Positions 8,901 through 16,806 of a stretch of DNA of 64,000 nt are shown one piece after another (positions within the stretch are counted from its first letter, which is position 1; each line of letters starts with the position of its first letter). Under the pieces are notes generated by a model that saw only the letters and a program-made list of their open reading frames with translations, was not told where the DNA came from and did not search any database. The DNA lies in contig NZ_LT629759.1 of assembly GCF_900105025.1 (NCBI RefSeq), positions 930,001 to 994,000 on the forward strand. The letters are read 5' to 3'. This DNA comes from Parafannyhessea umbonata (lineage in GTDB: Bacteria > Actinomycetota > Coriobacteriia > Coriobacteriales > Atopobiaceae). Made by a program: the position numbers and the translations under genes.

Positions 8901-9543
8901 CCCAGAAGAAGCCCGCGTGGCCGTCCCAGGTGTTGCCGTATCGGTCGGTCCCGCTCACGGGCACGGACGAGTCGGGGGTCGCGACGATGATGTCTCCCCG
9001 TTGCGCGAGTCCCGAGGCGAGCAGCTCTTCCTTGGTGTCGAAGCGGTAGGACACGACGTCCTGCGCCTTGCATATCCTCTCCCACACGTTGGTGTTCCAC
9101 CAGTTGGCGCCGTTCGTGGATAGCGCCGAGTAGGGGTTCCCGCCGGCGGCGGCCATCACGTAGCAGACGAAGCCCGTGCACTGCATCCCCGCTCGGTACG
9201 AGCCGTGGTCACCGTTCGGTCTAGGCATGTCGCCGGTGTCCCCGAGCCCGAGGTAGGGCGTGCCGAGGTAGAACGAGTCGCCCTGGTGCGACTCGAGTTC
9301 GCCCACCACCTGCTCTCGCGTGACGCCGACGACGTCGCTTATGTACCTCGTGCCGTTCGGGTTGTCGAACCATGAGCTCGATTCCGCCGCGAGCGCGACG
9401 GTCGGCGCGAGCGCCCCGAGCAGCTGGCTCAGGACGAGCGCTACCGATAGGAGGGCGGCCTTCATGCGCTTGGCCCCGCCGTCACGTCTCCACGCCCGCA
9501 GGGCGCGCCGGGCCGAGTGGGCCCTTTCCTTAGCGATCCTCAT
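5969..9543 (-). CDS. LPXTG-anchored surface protein: NlpC/P60-like domain plus SpaA/VaFE repeats; apparent frameshift
   Basis: Two reading frames join into one protein of about 1,191 residues if one G is added to the GGGG run at 8682-8685. Without it, the first frame breaks off after TLYSVG and the second resumes exactly at AVYGLFSDEG, a SpaA/Cna-B motif. In order: a signal peptide (VALVLSQLLGALAPTVALAA); an NlpC/P60-like domain with QCTGFVCY (Cys) and DGHAGFFWG (His); SpaA-like isopeptide domains; four VaFE repeats; an LPKTG sorting signal, membrane helix and basic tail. It is probably a cell-wall protein aiding mating-cell contact. The ATG at 9543 follows the upstream stop by 8 bases; ATG 9579 is an alternative. 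The break may be a sequencing error, a real mutation or phase variation. Confidence 0.75.
6205..7655 (-). repeat. Four tandem VaFE repeats inside the surface-protein gene
   Basis: Four units of roughly 355 bp each encode a beta-rich domain ending in VVAFEEL ... ATHADL.DEGQTV. Units 1 and 2 keep VVAFEEL, unit 3 (about 6.58-6.93 kb) has KLVCTEEL instead, and unit 4 has VVAFETI. The units share EYELTGTLMDRETG-type stretches. Confidence 0.8.
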
Positions 9544-9551
9544 CTCTTCCC

Positions 9552-10076
9552 CTATCTTCTCCTTGGTGTGGCGTCGCATGGCGTGCCGATCGCCTCGGAG
9601 GCGGCCCGCGCCTCCTGCGCCCGGGCGGAGAGTCCCCCGGCACCGTCGGCCCGCTCCTCTGCGCGCCCGCGGCAGTTCTGCTCGTACCACCTGCGCCTCG
9701 ACTCGACGAGCGCCTCTCCGAGCCTCGACGGGTCCACCTCCGCGCATTCCTTCTGGTTGCGCCCCTCCCCGTCCGGCAGTGGGTTGCCGTCAGCGTCGAG
9801 TACGTCCCGGCTGAGCCTCACCGGCCTGTCGGCGAGGAGCGGGACCTCCCTCCAGTGCTCGTCGTGGTACCTGGAGTGGTTGGGCTCCACGTACCTCGGG
9901 TGGAACTGCCACCCGCCGAGGTCGACGGCGTCGACCTCGGTCCCCCTGGGAAGGGTCACGGTGAAGAGGACCCTCTCCTCACCCGTCTCGCGGTCGGCGT
10001 ACTCCGTCCGCCGCACGTACCTCTCGTGGAACGAGAGCCAGACCCGCTCCCTTCGCTTGCCTTCCGGACCTTCCAT
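9552..10076 (-). CDS. ICE-associated hypothetical protein
   Basis: A 174-residue soluble protein with GGAAGG before the ATG. It has a compact N-terminal half (ERVWLSFHERYVRRTEY; VTLPRGTEVDAVDLGGWQF; REVPLLADRPVRLSRDV) and a charged, Ala/Arg-rich helical C-terminus. There is no signal or membrane helix. It lies between the VirB6-like gene and the surface protein, a position at which similar proteins occur in other Gram-positive conjugation operons. No biochemical role is known to me. Confidence 0.6.
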   Translation of the reverse strand: MEGPEGKRRERVWLSFHERYVRRTEYADRETGEERVLFTVTLPRGTEVDAVDLGGWQFHPRYVEPNHSRYHDEHWREVPLLADRPVRLSRDVLDADGNPLPDGEGRNQKECAEVDPSRLGEALVESRRRWYEQNCRGRAEERADGAGGLSARAQEARAASEAIGTPCDATPRRR

Positions 10077-10133
10077 TTCCTTCCTCCTTCTCTTCGCTTG
10101 CCGGGACGGTCCCGGCCCCTTGGCGCCTCTCGG

Positions 10134-11123
10134 CTACCCGCCCAGGACGTCCCTGGCCCAGGAGCCGCTCTTCGTGAGCGAGAGGATCAGCAGCACGCAC
10201 ATCGCGAGGTACTGGAGCGCGTAGCTGAGCCCCCCGACAACGCTGTCCACGGCTGCCCCGGCCCCGGCGCTCGCCGCGTTGAGCCCTCCCAGCACGACCG
10301 GGAAGGCGATGAGGGTGACGGTGATGATGAGCCCCGCGAGGCACACGGAGGCGAAGCTCCTGAGGTACGCGACGCCGGCCTGGCGCGTGTCCTCGAGCCC
10401 CAGCAGCGACAGCGGGATCGGGCTCAGGGCCGCCATGAGGTAGAGCTGTATGGCGCGTGCCCACGAGACCACAAGCGCAACCACGTAGGCGGCGATGACC
10501 ACGACCCAGCTCACGAGCGCGACGACGATCATCGCCACGAGGGCGGGGACGCTGTCCTCGGTGGTGACGATCGAGACCTTTGCGAGGTCCATCGCGCCGC
10601 CGGACCCGAACGCCGAGGTCGTCCTCGTGATAGCGAGCCGCGCCACCTCGTAGACCGCGCGCATGAGCTCGAAGGAGTTCTGCACGAGGAAGAGGCACAC
10701 GGCGAAGAAGACGAGGAGGAACACGACCTCCCGCACCGCCGGCATCGAGGCGTTCCCGTCCATGCGCTGGGAGAGGTGTATCAGCTGGACCGTGAAGACC
10801 ATGCTGAGGACCCCGCAGCCTATGGGCAGGATCGCAGTCCTCCACACCCCGCGGGCGATGTCGAAGAGGGTCACCTCGCCCGCCGTGCCCAGCATCCTGT
10901 CGAAGGGCTTCGAAAGGACCCCGTCGACCCCTATGGATGCCAGCACCCTGGCCTGGGCGTCGAAGATCCAGTTGCAGGTGTCGCGAAGGACCCCGCACAT
11001 CCAGGAGTTGATGTCGTCCCCGATGGAAGCCCAGGCGGGGCGCGGGACGAGGAGGGCGATGCCGATGGCGAGCGCGGCCGCCAGGGCCAGGCGGCACGCT
11101 CGGCTCGGCACGTGGCGTCCCAC
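10134..11123 (-). CDS. VirB6/TrbL-like conjugative membrane protein
   Basis: A 329-residue polytopic protein. A GTG at 11123, three bases after the previous stop, gives an N-terminal signal-like helix ending PRPAWAS. About six to seven hydrophobic segments follow (for example VVFLLVFFAVCLFLV, ALVSWVVVIAAYVVALVV, ALQYLAMCVLLILSL). The SPIPLSLLGLEDTRQAGVAYLRSF stretch resembles the conserved loop of TrbL/VirB6 channel proteins. It should form the inner-membrane part of the type IV secretion channel. Confidence 0.8.
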   Translation of the reverse strand: MGRHVPSRACRLALAAALAIGIALLVPRPAWASIGDDINSWMCGVLRDTCNWIFDAQARVLASIGVDGVLSKPFDRMLGTAGEVTLFDIARGVWRTAILPIGCGVLSMVFTVQLIHLSQRMDGNASMPAVREVVFLLVFFAVCLFLVQNSFELMRAVYEVARLAITRTTSAFGSGGAMDLAKVSIVTTEDSVPALVAMIVVALVSWVVVIAAYVVALVVSWARAIQLYLMAALSPIPLSLLGLEDTRQAGVAYLRSFASVCLAGLIITVTLIAFPVVLGGLNAASAGAGAAVDSVVGGLSYALQYLAMCVLLILSLTKSGSWARDVLGG

Positions 11124-11125
11124 GG

Positions 11126-11862
11126 CTATCCCGTCACCGAGAAGGCGCCGTCGGCCCACGTGGCCGAGACGATCGACCTCCCCGGGTCGTCGCAGGTGAA
11201 GGTCGCCGTCACGCTGTCCGCCTTCGTGTCGATGTACACCTCGCCGTCGAACGCGGCCTCCGTGGCCCCGGGGACGTGCTCGGACACCCAGAGGGACACG
11301 GCGAGGTCGAGCGCGTCCTCGCTCCCGCCGACGAGCGCGAGGTACTCCTCGTCCACGCCCGTGACCCTGACCTCGCCGCCAGGCGGGGCGGGAACCCAGT
11401 CGAACGAGGTCTGGAGCTGCTCGCACCTGAGCCTCGCGCCGTCGCCCCTGCCCCTGATGGTCACGGTGGCCTGGACAACGGTCCCGTCGGCGCGTGTCAC
11501 CCTGAGGCCGCACTCCCCGTCCCCGTCGGAGGTGACCTCGTAGGACGACGTGCGCGTGTCGGTGCCGTCGGTCTCGACGAGCCTGCCCCCGGACGCCGTC
11601 ATCCTGAGCGACGCGTCCTCGGCGCCCATCCACTCCCGCGACTCGAGCTCCTCCGCGCACGACTGCCGCGCCTCCTCCGCGCTTGCGCCAGAGTCGGAGC
11701 CCTGTCCGTCCGCGGCGTCGACCCAGGCGGCGGTCTCCGAGCCATTGTCCGTCGGGTCCGCCTTGTCGGCTCGCGACGCAGCGCAGCGCGCCGCGCCCGC
11801 CCCAGCGCGACGGCGACCGCCCCGGCGGCGAGCGCGGCGACGGCCCTTCGCCTCTTCTCCAT
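11126..11862 (-). CDS. Membrane-anchored extracytoplasmic transfer protein; apparent frameshift
   Basis: The N-terminus (MEKRRRAVAALAAGAVAVALG) is in one frame and the body (AGAARCAASRADKADPTDN onward, ending GAFSVTG) in another. One extra G in the run at 11806-11813 joins them into about 245 residues. The result is a single N-terminal membrane anchor followed by an acidic, Ser/Thr-rich, beta-looking domain. That layout fits the bitopic accessory proteins next to VirB6 in Gram-positive systems (VirB8-like or lipoprotein-like), but no family is certain. Tight spacing to both neighbours supports it being one gene. Confidence 0.6.
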
Positions 11863-11874
11863 GTCCCTTCCTCC

Positions 11875-13608
11875 CTACTGGATTCTGACCGCGCACGTGA
11901 ACCGGCTTATCCCGGTACCCACGCGGACGTGGTCCCCTGGCTGCGGCGCGTGTATGTAGGAGTCGCCGCCGATGTAGATGGCGACGTGGCCGGGCCTCCA
12001 GAGGATGTCGCCCGGCTCCGCCTGGGAGAGCGGCACCATCGTCCCCGCCCTCAGCTGCGCGTCGCTCTGGTGCGGTATCCGGATTCCCGCCTGCGCGTAG
12101 CACCACTGCGTGAGCCCGGAGCAGTCGAGCGCCTTGTTGGGCGTGGACCCTCCCCAGACGTAGGGCGTGCCGAGCTGGGTCTGGGCCGCGGCGACGATGG
12201 TCGCCCCCTTGCCCGATGGGGCGCCAGCGGGCCCGGCCCGCCTGAGGTCGTCCGCGCTCATCGAGTCGAAGCGCCTGAGGCCGTAGGCGTCCATCGCGGC
12301 CTTGAGCGAGTCGACGTAGGAGGACGACGTGGCGTAGCCCGCGTCCTTGAGGCCCTCGGCCATGAGGTCCGAGTCCCTGCCCTCGATGGCCCTGCGGATC
12401 TTCTCGTTTCCCGAGTACCTTCCCGCCTGCAGCAGGACGCGCGAGCGGAAGCGGATGCAGTCCTCGTAGGACCTGAACCTCGTGAATGCGTCAACGACGG
12501 TGACCGAGGCGCCCCCGTACTCCTCCCGCGTCTGCCAGGACTCCTTTCCCGCGACCTCGGGGCAGGAGGCGAAGCTCGGTGCCCACTTGATGCCGAAGAG
12601 GTTGTTGTCCCTCGTGGCGAGGCCAGAGAGGTGGTCCCCTACGCCCGACTCGACGATGACCTGGGCGAGCGTGCAGCCCGCCGGGTGACCGTACTCGTCC
12701 TGGCACTCGAGGGCCGCCAGGACCATCGAGTAGGTGACGTAGGGAGGGAGCCCCTCTACCGACGCGCGCCTCGAGGCCTCGTTGTCCCAGAACCCGAAGA
12801 GCGAGCCGACCGCCTGCGAGATCATCGCCGCGGCGAGCACCGCGACGACGGCTCCGGCGAGGATGCCGGCTATCGGGACCGTCGCTGGCGCGCCCGCCGC
12901 GTACGCCGCCTTGCCGGCGGCTCTCGCCGTCTCCGCGGCCCTTGTCGTTCCCGGCATGGCCTCGCGAGGCGGCGCCGCCTCGCGCCTCCAGCCCCTCCGA
13001 GGGGGCCCGGTCCTGCGCGGGCGCGCCCTGCCGGTTCCGGCGCCCTCCCTGCCGTCGAGCGCTGCGAGCCTTGACCGCGCGCCGTGTCGGCGGGGCGCCT
13101 CTCGCACCGGGGCGGCCGTCCTGGGCGGCCGCGAGTCCCCGGGGGTTCCGGTCGCTCCCGTCGCCGTGATCGCCGCCTCCTCGCGGGTCGCCACCGGCGG
13201 AACGCCTTCCTCCGGTGCGGGCGGCACTCCCTGCGCCGGTGCGGGGCGGGACAGCGCGTGGCCTCCGCCGCCGGTCCCCGGCGAGCCGTCGCCTCCCCGT
13301 GCGCGCCGCAGGCGCCTTGATGTCGCGCGGGACGCCGCGCCGGCGGGGCGGGACAGCGCGTCCGCCCCGAGCTCCTCGTCGGACTCCCCGAACGCGTCGC
13401 GCGATGCCGTTGCGGTCGCCCTGCGCGCCCTGGCCGCGCGCCCCATCGCCGCCGCGCGGCGGCCCCTGAGCTCCGACAGGGCCGTGTCAGCCTCGTCGTG
13501 CGCGATTCCCGCGCTCACGGCGTCCGTGCGCCCCTCGAATGCGACGGCGGACGCGTCCGGGGCCTCGTGCGCCGCGGAGCTTGCCGCACCGGCCTCCCGG
13601 GCGCTCAC
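11875..13608 (-). CDS. CwlT-like bifunctional cell-wall hydrolase (VirB1-type)
   Basis: A 577-residue protein whose GTG start overlaps the VirB4 stop (GTGA) with a strong AGGGGGGAGAG site. An Ala/Arg/Pro-rich cytoplasmic tail of about 230 residues precedes one membrane helix (VPIAGILAGAVVAVLAAAMIS). Outside the membrane come a glucosaminidase/lysozyme-like domain (TLAQVIVESGVGDHLSGLATRDNNLFGIKW) and an NlpC/P60 domain with ALDCSGLTQWCY (Cys), GDILWRPGHVAIYIG (His). Such two-domain lysins open the peptidoglycan for the conjugation channel. Confidence 0.87.
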   Translation of the reverse strand: MSAREAGAASSAAHEAPDASAVAFEGRTDAVSAGIAHDEADTALSELRGRRAAAMGRAARARRATATASRDAFGESDEELGADALSRPAGAASRATSRRLRRARGGDGSPGTGGGGHALSRPAPAQGVPPAPEEGVPPVATREEAAITATGATGTPGDSRPPRTAAPVREAPRRHGARSRLAALDGREGAGTGRARPRRTGPPRRGWRREAAPPREAMPGTTRAAETARAAGKAAYAAGAPATVPIAGILAGAVVAVLAAAMISQAVGSLFGFWDNEASRRASVEGLPPYVTYSMVLAALECQDEYGHPAGCTLAQVIVESGVGDHLSGLATRDNNLFGIKWAPSFASCPEVAGKESWQTREEYGGASVTVVDAFTRFRSYEDCIRFRSRVLLQAGRYSGNEKIRRAIEGRDSDLMAEGLKDAGYATSSSYVDSLKAAMDAYGLRRFDSMSADDLRRAGPAGAPSGKGATIVAAAQTQLGTPYVWGGSTPNKALDCSGLTQWCYAQAGIRIPHQSDAQLRAGTMVPLSQAEPGDILWRPGHVAIYIGGDSYIHAPQPGDHVRVGTGISRFTCAVRIQ

Positions 13609-16103
13609 CTCTCCCCCCTCCGCGCCGTCGCCTTCCTGCGGCGCCGCCTCGGCGCCTGCTCGCTCGGCTTCGTGTTGAAGAGGTCGTAGAGCGCGCCCCT
13701 GGGGAAGTCGTCCTTGATGGGGACGCGCGCGCCGCCGGCGACGAGGAGCCCCTCGCCCGGCTTGATCGACTCGTCTATGTAGCGCGACTCCTGCTCGGAG
13801 AGGCCCAGGAGGTCGACCCAGGCCCTTCGGTCCACGGGCGACTGCTTGTGGAGGAGGATGAAGTCCGAGTTGAGCACCATGTTCCTGGCCTCCTCGTGCT
13901 CCAGCATGTAGACCGAGTTCTGCGTTATGCCGGTGGCCACGAGGCCGAACTTTCGCCCCTCCGCCCAGAAGCGCGAGAAGTACGAGACGATCGCCGGGTG
14001 CTCGAAGAGGGACTGGACCTCGTCGATGTAGAGCCACGTGGTGACTCCCCGCTCGTAGTTCGAGTACATGCGGTTGCGCACGGACTCGAGCGCCGTGAGC
14101 ATCCCGAAGGTCCGGAGGTTCGAGGTGAGGTCCCTGAGGTCTACGTCGACGATCCGGTTCGAGAGGTCGACGTCCGACTCGTGGTTGAAGAAGGACTGCG
14201 CTCCCACGGCGTAGCGCTCGTAGCGCAGCGCGATGTCGCGCGCCTCGCGCTCCTCCTGCGCGAGCAGCTCCTCGTAGAGGTCGCCGAGCGTGGGGGTGCC
14301 GCCGTCCCCGGAGCGGCTCTCGTAGCACGCCTCGACGCAGCGGGCGATGATGGACTTGTCCGCCTCGGGGAGCCCCTGGCTCCCCTCGGACATGGTCGCC
14401 GCGGAGAGCGCGAGGAAGGCGTCGATCTTGAACGCCCGCTGGGCGCTGGGGCTGAGGTCCGCCACGTCGGTGAGGTCGAAGGGGTTGAGGTGCGAGTCGG
14501 AGTCCGGCCCGAGCCTGATCGTGGTCCCGCCGCACGGCTCCGTCACCGCGGAGTACTCCCCCGCGGGGTCGAAGATGATCACCTGGTCGTCGGGGTAAGC
14601 GAGGATGGTGTTGAGGATCTCCCTCTTCGTGGAGAAGGACTTTCCGCTGCCAGGCTTGCCGGCGACGAACCCCATGGGGCTCGCGAGGCTGCGCCTGTTG
14701 CAGATCACCAGGTTCGAGCTCTCCTTGTTCTGGCCGTAGTAGCCGCCGCCCTCCTGGTTGAGCTCCTGCGTCGCGAAGGGCATCTGGATCGCCACCTCAG
14801 CGGTGGTCATCATCCTGCCGACATCCACGCGGTTGGCCCCGAGGGGCAGCACCGAGTTGAGCCCCTCCCTCTGCCGGTAGTCGAGGGTCCCGACGTCGAT
14901 CGAGTTCGACCGCGCCGTGCGCATGATCTGCTCGACCTGGTTGCGCAGCGCGTCGCGGGTGTCCGCGTAGGTGTACACGAGCCCCGTGTAGCGGAAGAGC
15001 CTCTGGTTCTTGTTCTGCAGGTGGTCGAGGAGGTCCTCGGCCTCCGCCTTCGAGTACTTGAGCTCGGAGGGGAGGATGTCGAAGTCGTAGCCGCGCTTCA
15101 CGGCGGTCATCTGCTCGTCGATGATCTCCTTGTCCATCCACGCGAGCCGCTTCTTCACGAAGGCGATCGCGCGCGACTTGTCCATGCCCCTCACGTGCAG
15201 GCTCACCGCGAGCGGTACGGGAAGGTCGACGATCTCGGCCACGCAACGGTCCGAGAGCTCCGAGCCGAACGAGCGGAAGGCGAGCGTCTGGCACCACGTC
15301 CCGTCGATCCAGAGGCACGACGCGGACCCCTCGGGCTTCGCCTCGATGCAGTTGGGGCAAGCGAGGTCCTTCGCGCGCAGCCCGGAGGTGGCCCCGAGCG
15401 CCTCCCACCCGGCGGCGGGAGGGTTGCCGGGGCGCAGCAGCTCCGCGATGGCGCGCAGGCGCGCCGGGCCGTCGAGCGGAGTGGCGTCGCATCGTATCCT
15501 CTGGAGGGACTGGGTCACGTCCCCGCGCACGCGCGCGAGCCTGGGCACGGCGGACCCCACGTCTCTCGCCCCGACGGAGAACGTGATGTATCGCGAGCGA
15601 ACGAGGTTCGAGACGCCCTCGCGCATCTTGTCGTTGAGGATTCGGTTGTACTCCTCGGCGAGCGCGGCGGTCCTCCCCCTCTCCGCGAAGAAGGAGCGGT
15701 GCCCGATCTCCTCGGCGGGGATGGGCGTGTTCACGACCGAGAGCTGGAGCGCGACGTCCTCGCCGATGGAGTCGAAGAGCTGGCACCAGGCCGAGAAGAC
15801 GGACTCCTTCGCCTCCCTGCGGGCGCTCTGGTAGCTGATGTCGGAGAACTCGAGGGTCTGCGAGAAGATCCCCGGGTCGACCTCGCAGATGCCGTCGGCC
15901 CACAGCGAGTCGAAGCCGACCGCGTTGTATACGTCGCGCGCCGCGCGCAGCGACCTCCTTCGGGCGGCCGCCCTCTCGCTCGCCTCGCGGTCGTGCTCCC
16001 TGAGGTCGCGCTCGGCGGAGCCCCCGCCCGATATCATCAGCGAGAGCCTCTCCCAGGGTCCCGCGCAGCGCGCGCTATCCCTCTGCTTCCCTGCTCGGCT
16101 CAC
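13605..16103 (-). CDS. VirB4/TraE-family conjugation ATPase
   Basis: An 832-residue protein starting with GTG inside the end of the PrgI gene; an ATG at 16037 with GGGAGAGG upstream is a plausible alternative. The C-terminal ATPase has Walker A GKPGSGKSFS (about residue 490), Walker B-type VTTWLYIDEVQSL, and a preceding DQVIIFDPAGEY. VirB4 powers assembly of the type IV secretion channel. Length and order (PrgI, VirB4, CwlT-like) match Gram-positive ICEs. Confidence 0.92.
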   Translation of the reverse strand: MSRAGKQRDSARCAGPWERLSLMISGGGSAERDLREHDREASERAAARRRSLRAARDVYNAVGFDSLWADGICEVDPGIFSQTLEFSDISYQSARREAKESVFSAWCQLFDSIGEDVALQLSVVNTPIPAEEIGHRSFFAERGRTAALAEEYNRILNDKMREGVSNLVRSRYITFSVGARDVGSAVPRLARVRGDVTQSLQRIRCDATPLDGPARLRAIAELLRPGNPPAAGWEALGATSGLRAKDLACPNCIEAKPEGSASCLWIDGTWCQTLAFRSFGSELSDRCVAEIVDLPVPLAVSLHVRGMDKSRAIAFVKKRLAWMDKEIIDEQMTAVKRGYDFDILPSELKYSKAEAEDLLDHLQNKNQRLFRYTGLVYTYADTRDALRNQVEQIMRTARSNSIDVGTLDYRQREGLNSVLPLGANRVDVGRMMTTAEVAIQMPFATQELNQEGGGYYGQNKESSNLVICNRRSLASPMGFVAGKPGSGKSFSTKREILNTILAYPDDQVIIFDPAGEYSAVTEPCGGTTIRLGPDSDSHLNPFDLTDVADLSPSAQRAFKIDAFLALSAATMSEGSQGLPEADKSIIARCVEACYESRSGDGGTPTLGDLYEELLAQEEREARDIALRYERYAVGAQSFFNHESDVDLSNRIVDVDLRDLTSNLRTFGMLTALESVRNRMYSNYERGVTTWLYIDEVQSLFEHPAIVSYFSRFWAEGRKFGLVATGITQNSVYMLEHEEARNMVLNSDFILLHKQSPVDRRAWVDLLGLSEQESRYIDESIKPGEGLLVAGGARVPIKDDFPRGALYDLFNTKPSEQAPRRRRRKATARRGER

Positions 16104-16497
16104 GGAGCTCCGCCCCCTTCCTCCTCGCGTTCCTCCTGTGCCTCCTGGTCGTCCGCTGGGCGATCGGCTCCGGCGGTGCGGCGAGCATGCACGACGTCCC
16201 GTACGCGAGCACCCCGTCCCAGGTCGCGTGCTCCCAGAGCATGGGGGCGAACTCCTCAGCCCTCATCCCGTGCGGCCGCCAGAAGCCCAGCAGCCAGAAT
16301 GGGAGGGACGCGCACATCACCGGCAGGCTCGCGTCGGCGGGCTCCACGCCAAGAGCCGCGTAGAGCGCGGACGCCGTCGCCACCGACGTGGCGAGCCCGC
16401 CCGTGACGCAGAGCAGCGTCCTCAGGCTGAGCTTGCCCACGACCTTCTCCTGGTACTCGCCTATGTCCTTGTGGACCGCGACAGATAGCGACGCCAT
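16075..16497 (-). CDS. PrgI-family (VirB3-like) membrane protein
   Basis: A 140-residue protein with a short N-terminal domain (VHKDIGEYQEKVVGKLSLRTL), two adjacent membrane helices (LLCVTGGLATSVATASALYAAL; LPVMCASLPFWLLGF) and a basic C-terminus. This is the PrgI/VirB3 layout, and it sits directly before virB4 as expected. It overlaps virB4 by 29 bases if the longer VirB4 start is used. Confidence 0.8.
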   Translation of the reverse strand: MASLSVAVHKDIGEYQEKVVGKLSLRTLLCVTGGLATSVATASALYAALGVEPADASLPVMCASLPFWLLGFWRPHGMRAEEFAPMLWEHATWDGVLAYGTSCMLAAPPEPIAQRTTRRHRRNARRKGAELREPSREAEG

Positions 16498-16506
16498 CGC
16501 CGCCCC

Positions 16507-16806
16507 CTAGGCCGGGAGCCAGGACGTGTCTAGCATCCCGAAGTAGACCGAGGCGGCGATGATGATCGCCCCGCCCGCGATGGTCGATATGGCGCTCGCG
16601 ATCTGCGCGCCGCCCTGCTGCTCGCGTATCGCGAGGCCCAGGCTCACGGCGCCCCAAACGACGAGGAACCCGCCGAGGAACGAGACGCAGCCCGACACGA
16701 GCTTGATGATTTGGTTGAGCAACTTGTCCTCCGAAGCGTAGGGACCCATGGTGGCGGCGTGGTCTCGGCCCGGCGCCGCCGCCCTCTCGCCAGGCCGGAC
16801 GTTCAT
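16507..16806 (-). CDS. VirB2/Maff2-like pilin-type membrane protein
   Basis: A 99-residue product from an ATG overlapping the VirD4 stop; a shorter start at 16749 is possible. Two hydrophobic segments (LVSGCVSFLGGFLVVWGAVSLGLAI and IASAISTIAGGAIIIAASVYFG) are separated by a short polar loop REQQGG, as in VirB2-type and Maff2 proteins. It probably forms the pilus or channel subunit of the conjugation machine. Confidence 0.7.
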   Translation of the reverse strand: MNVRPGERAAAPGRDHAATMGPYASEDKLLNQIIKLVSGCVSFLGGFLVVWGAVSLGLAIREQQGGAQIASAISTIAGGAIIIAASVYFGMLDTSWLPA

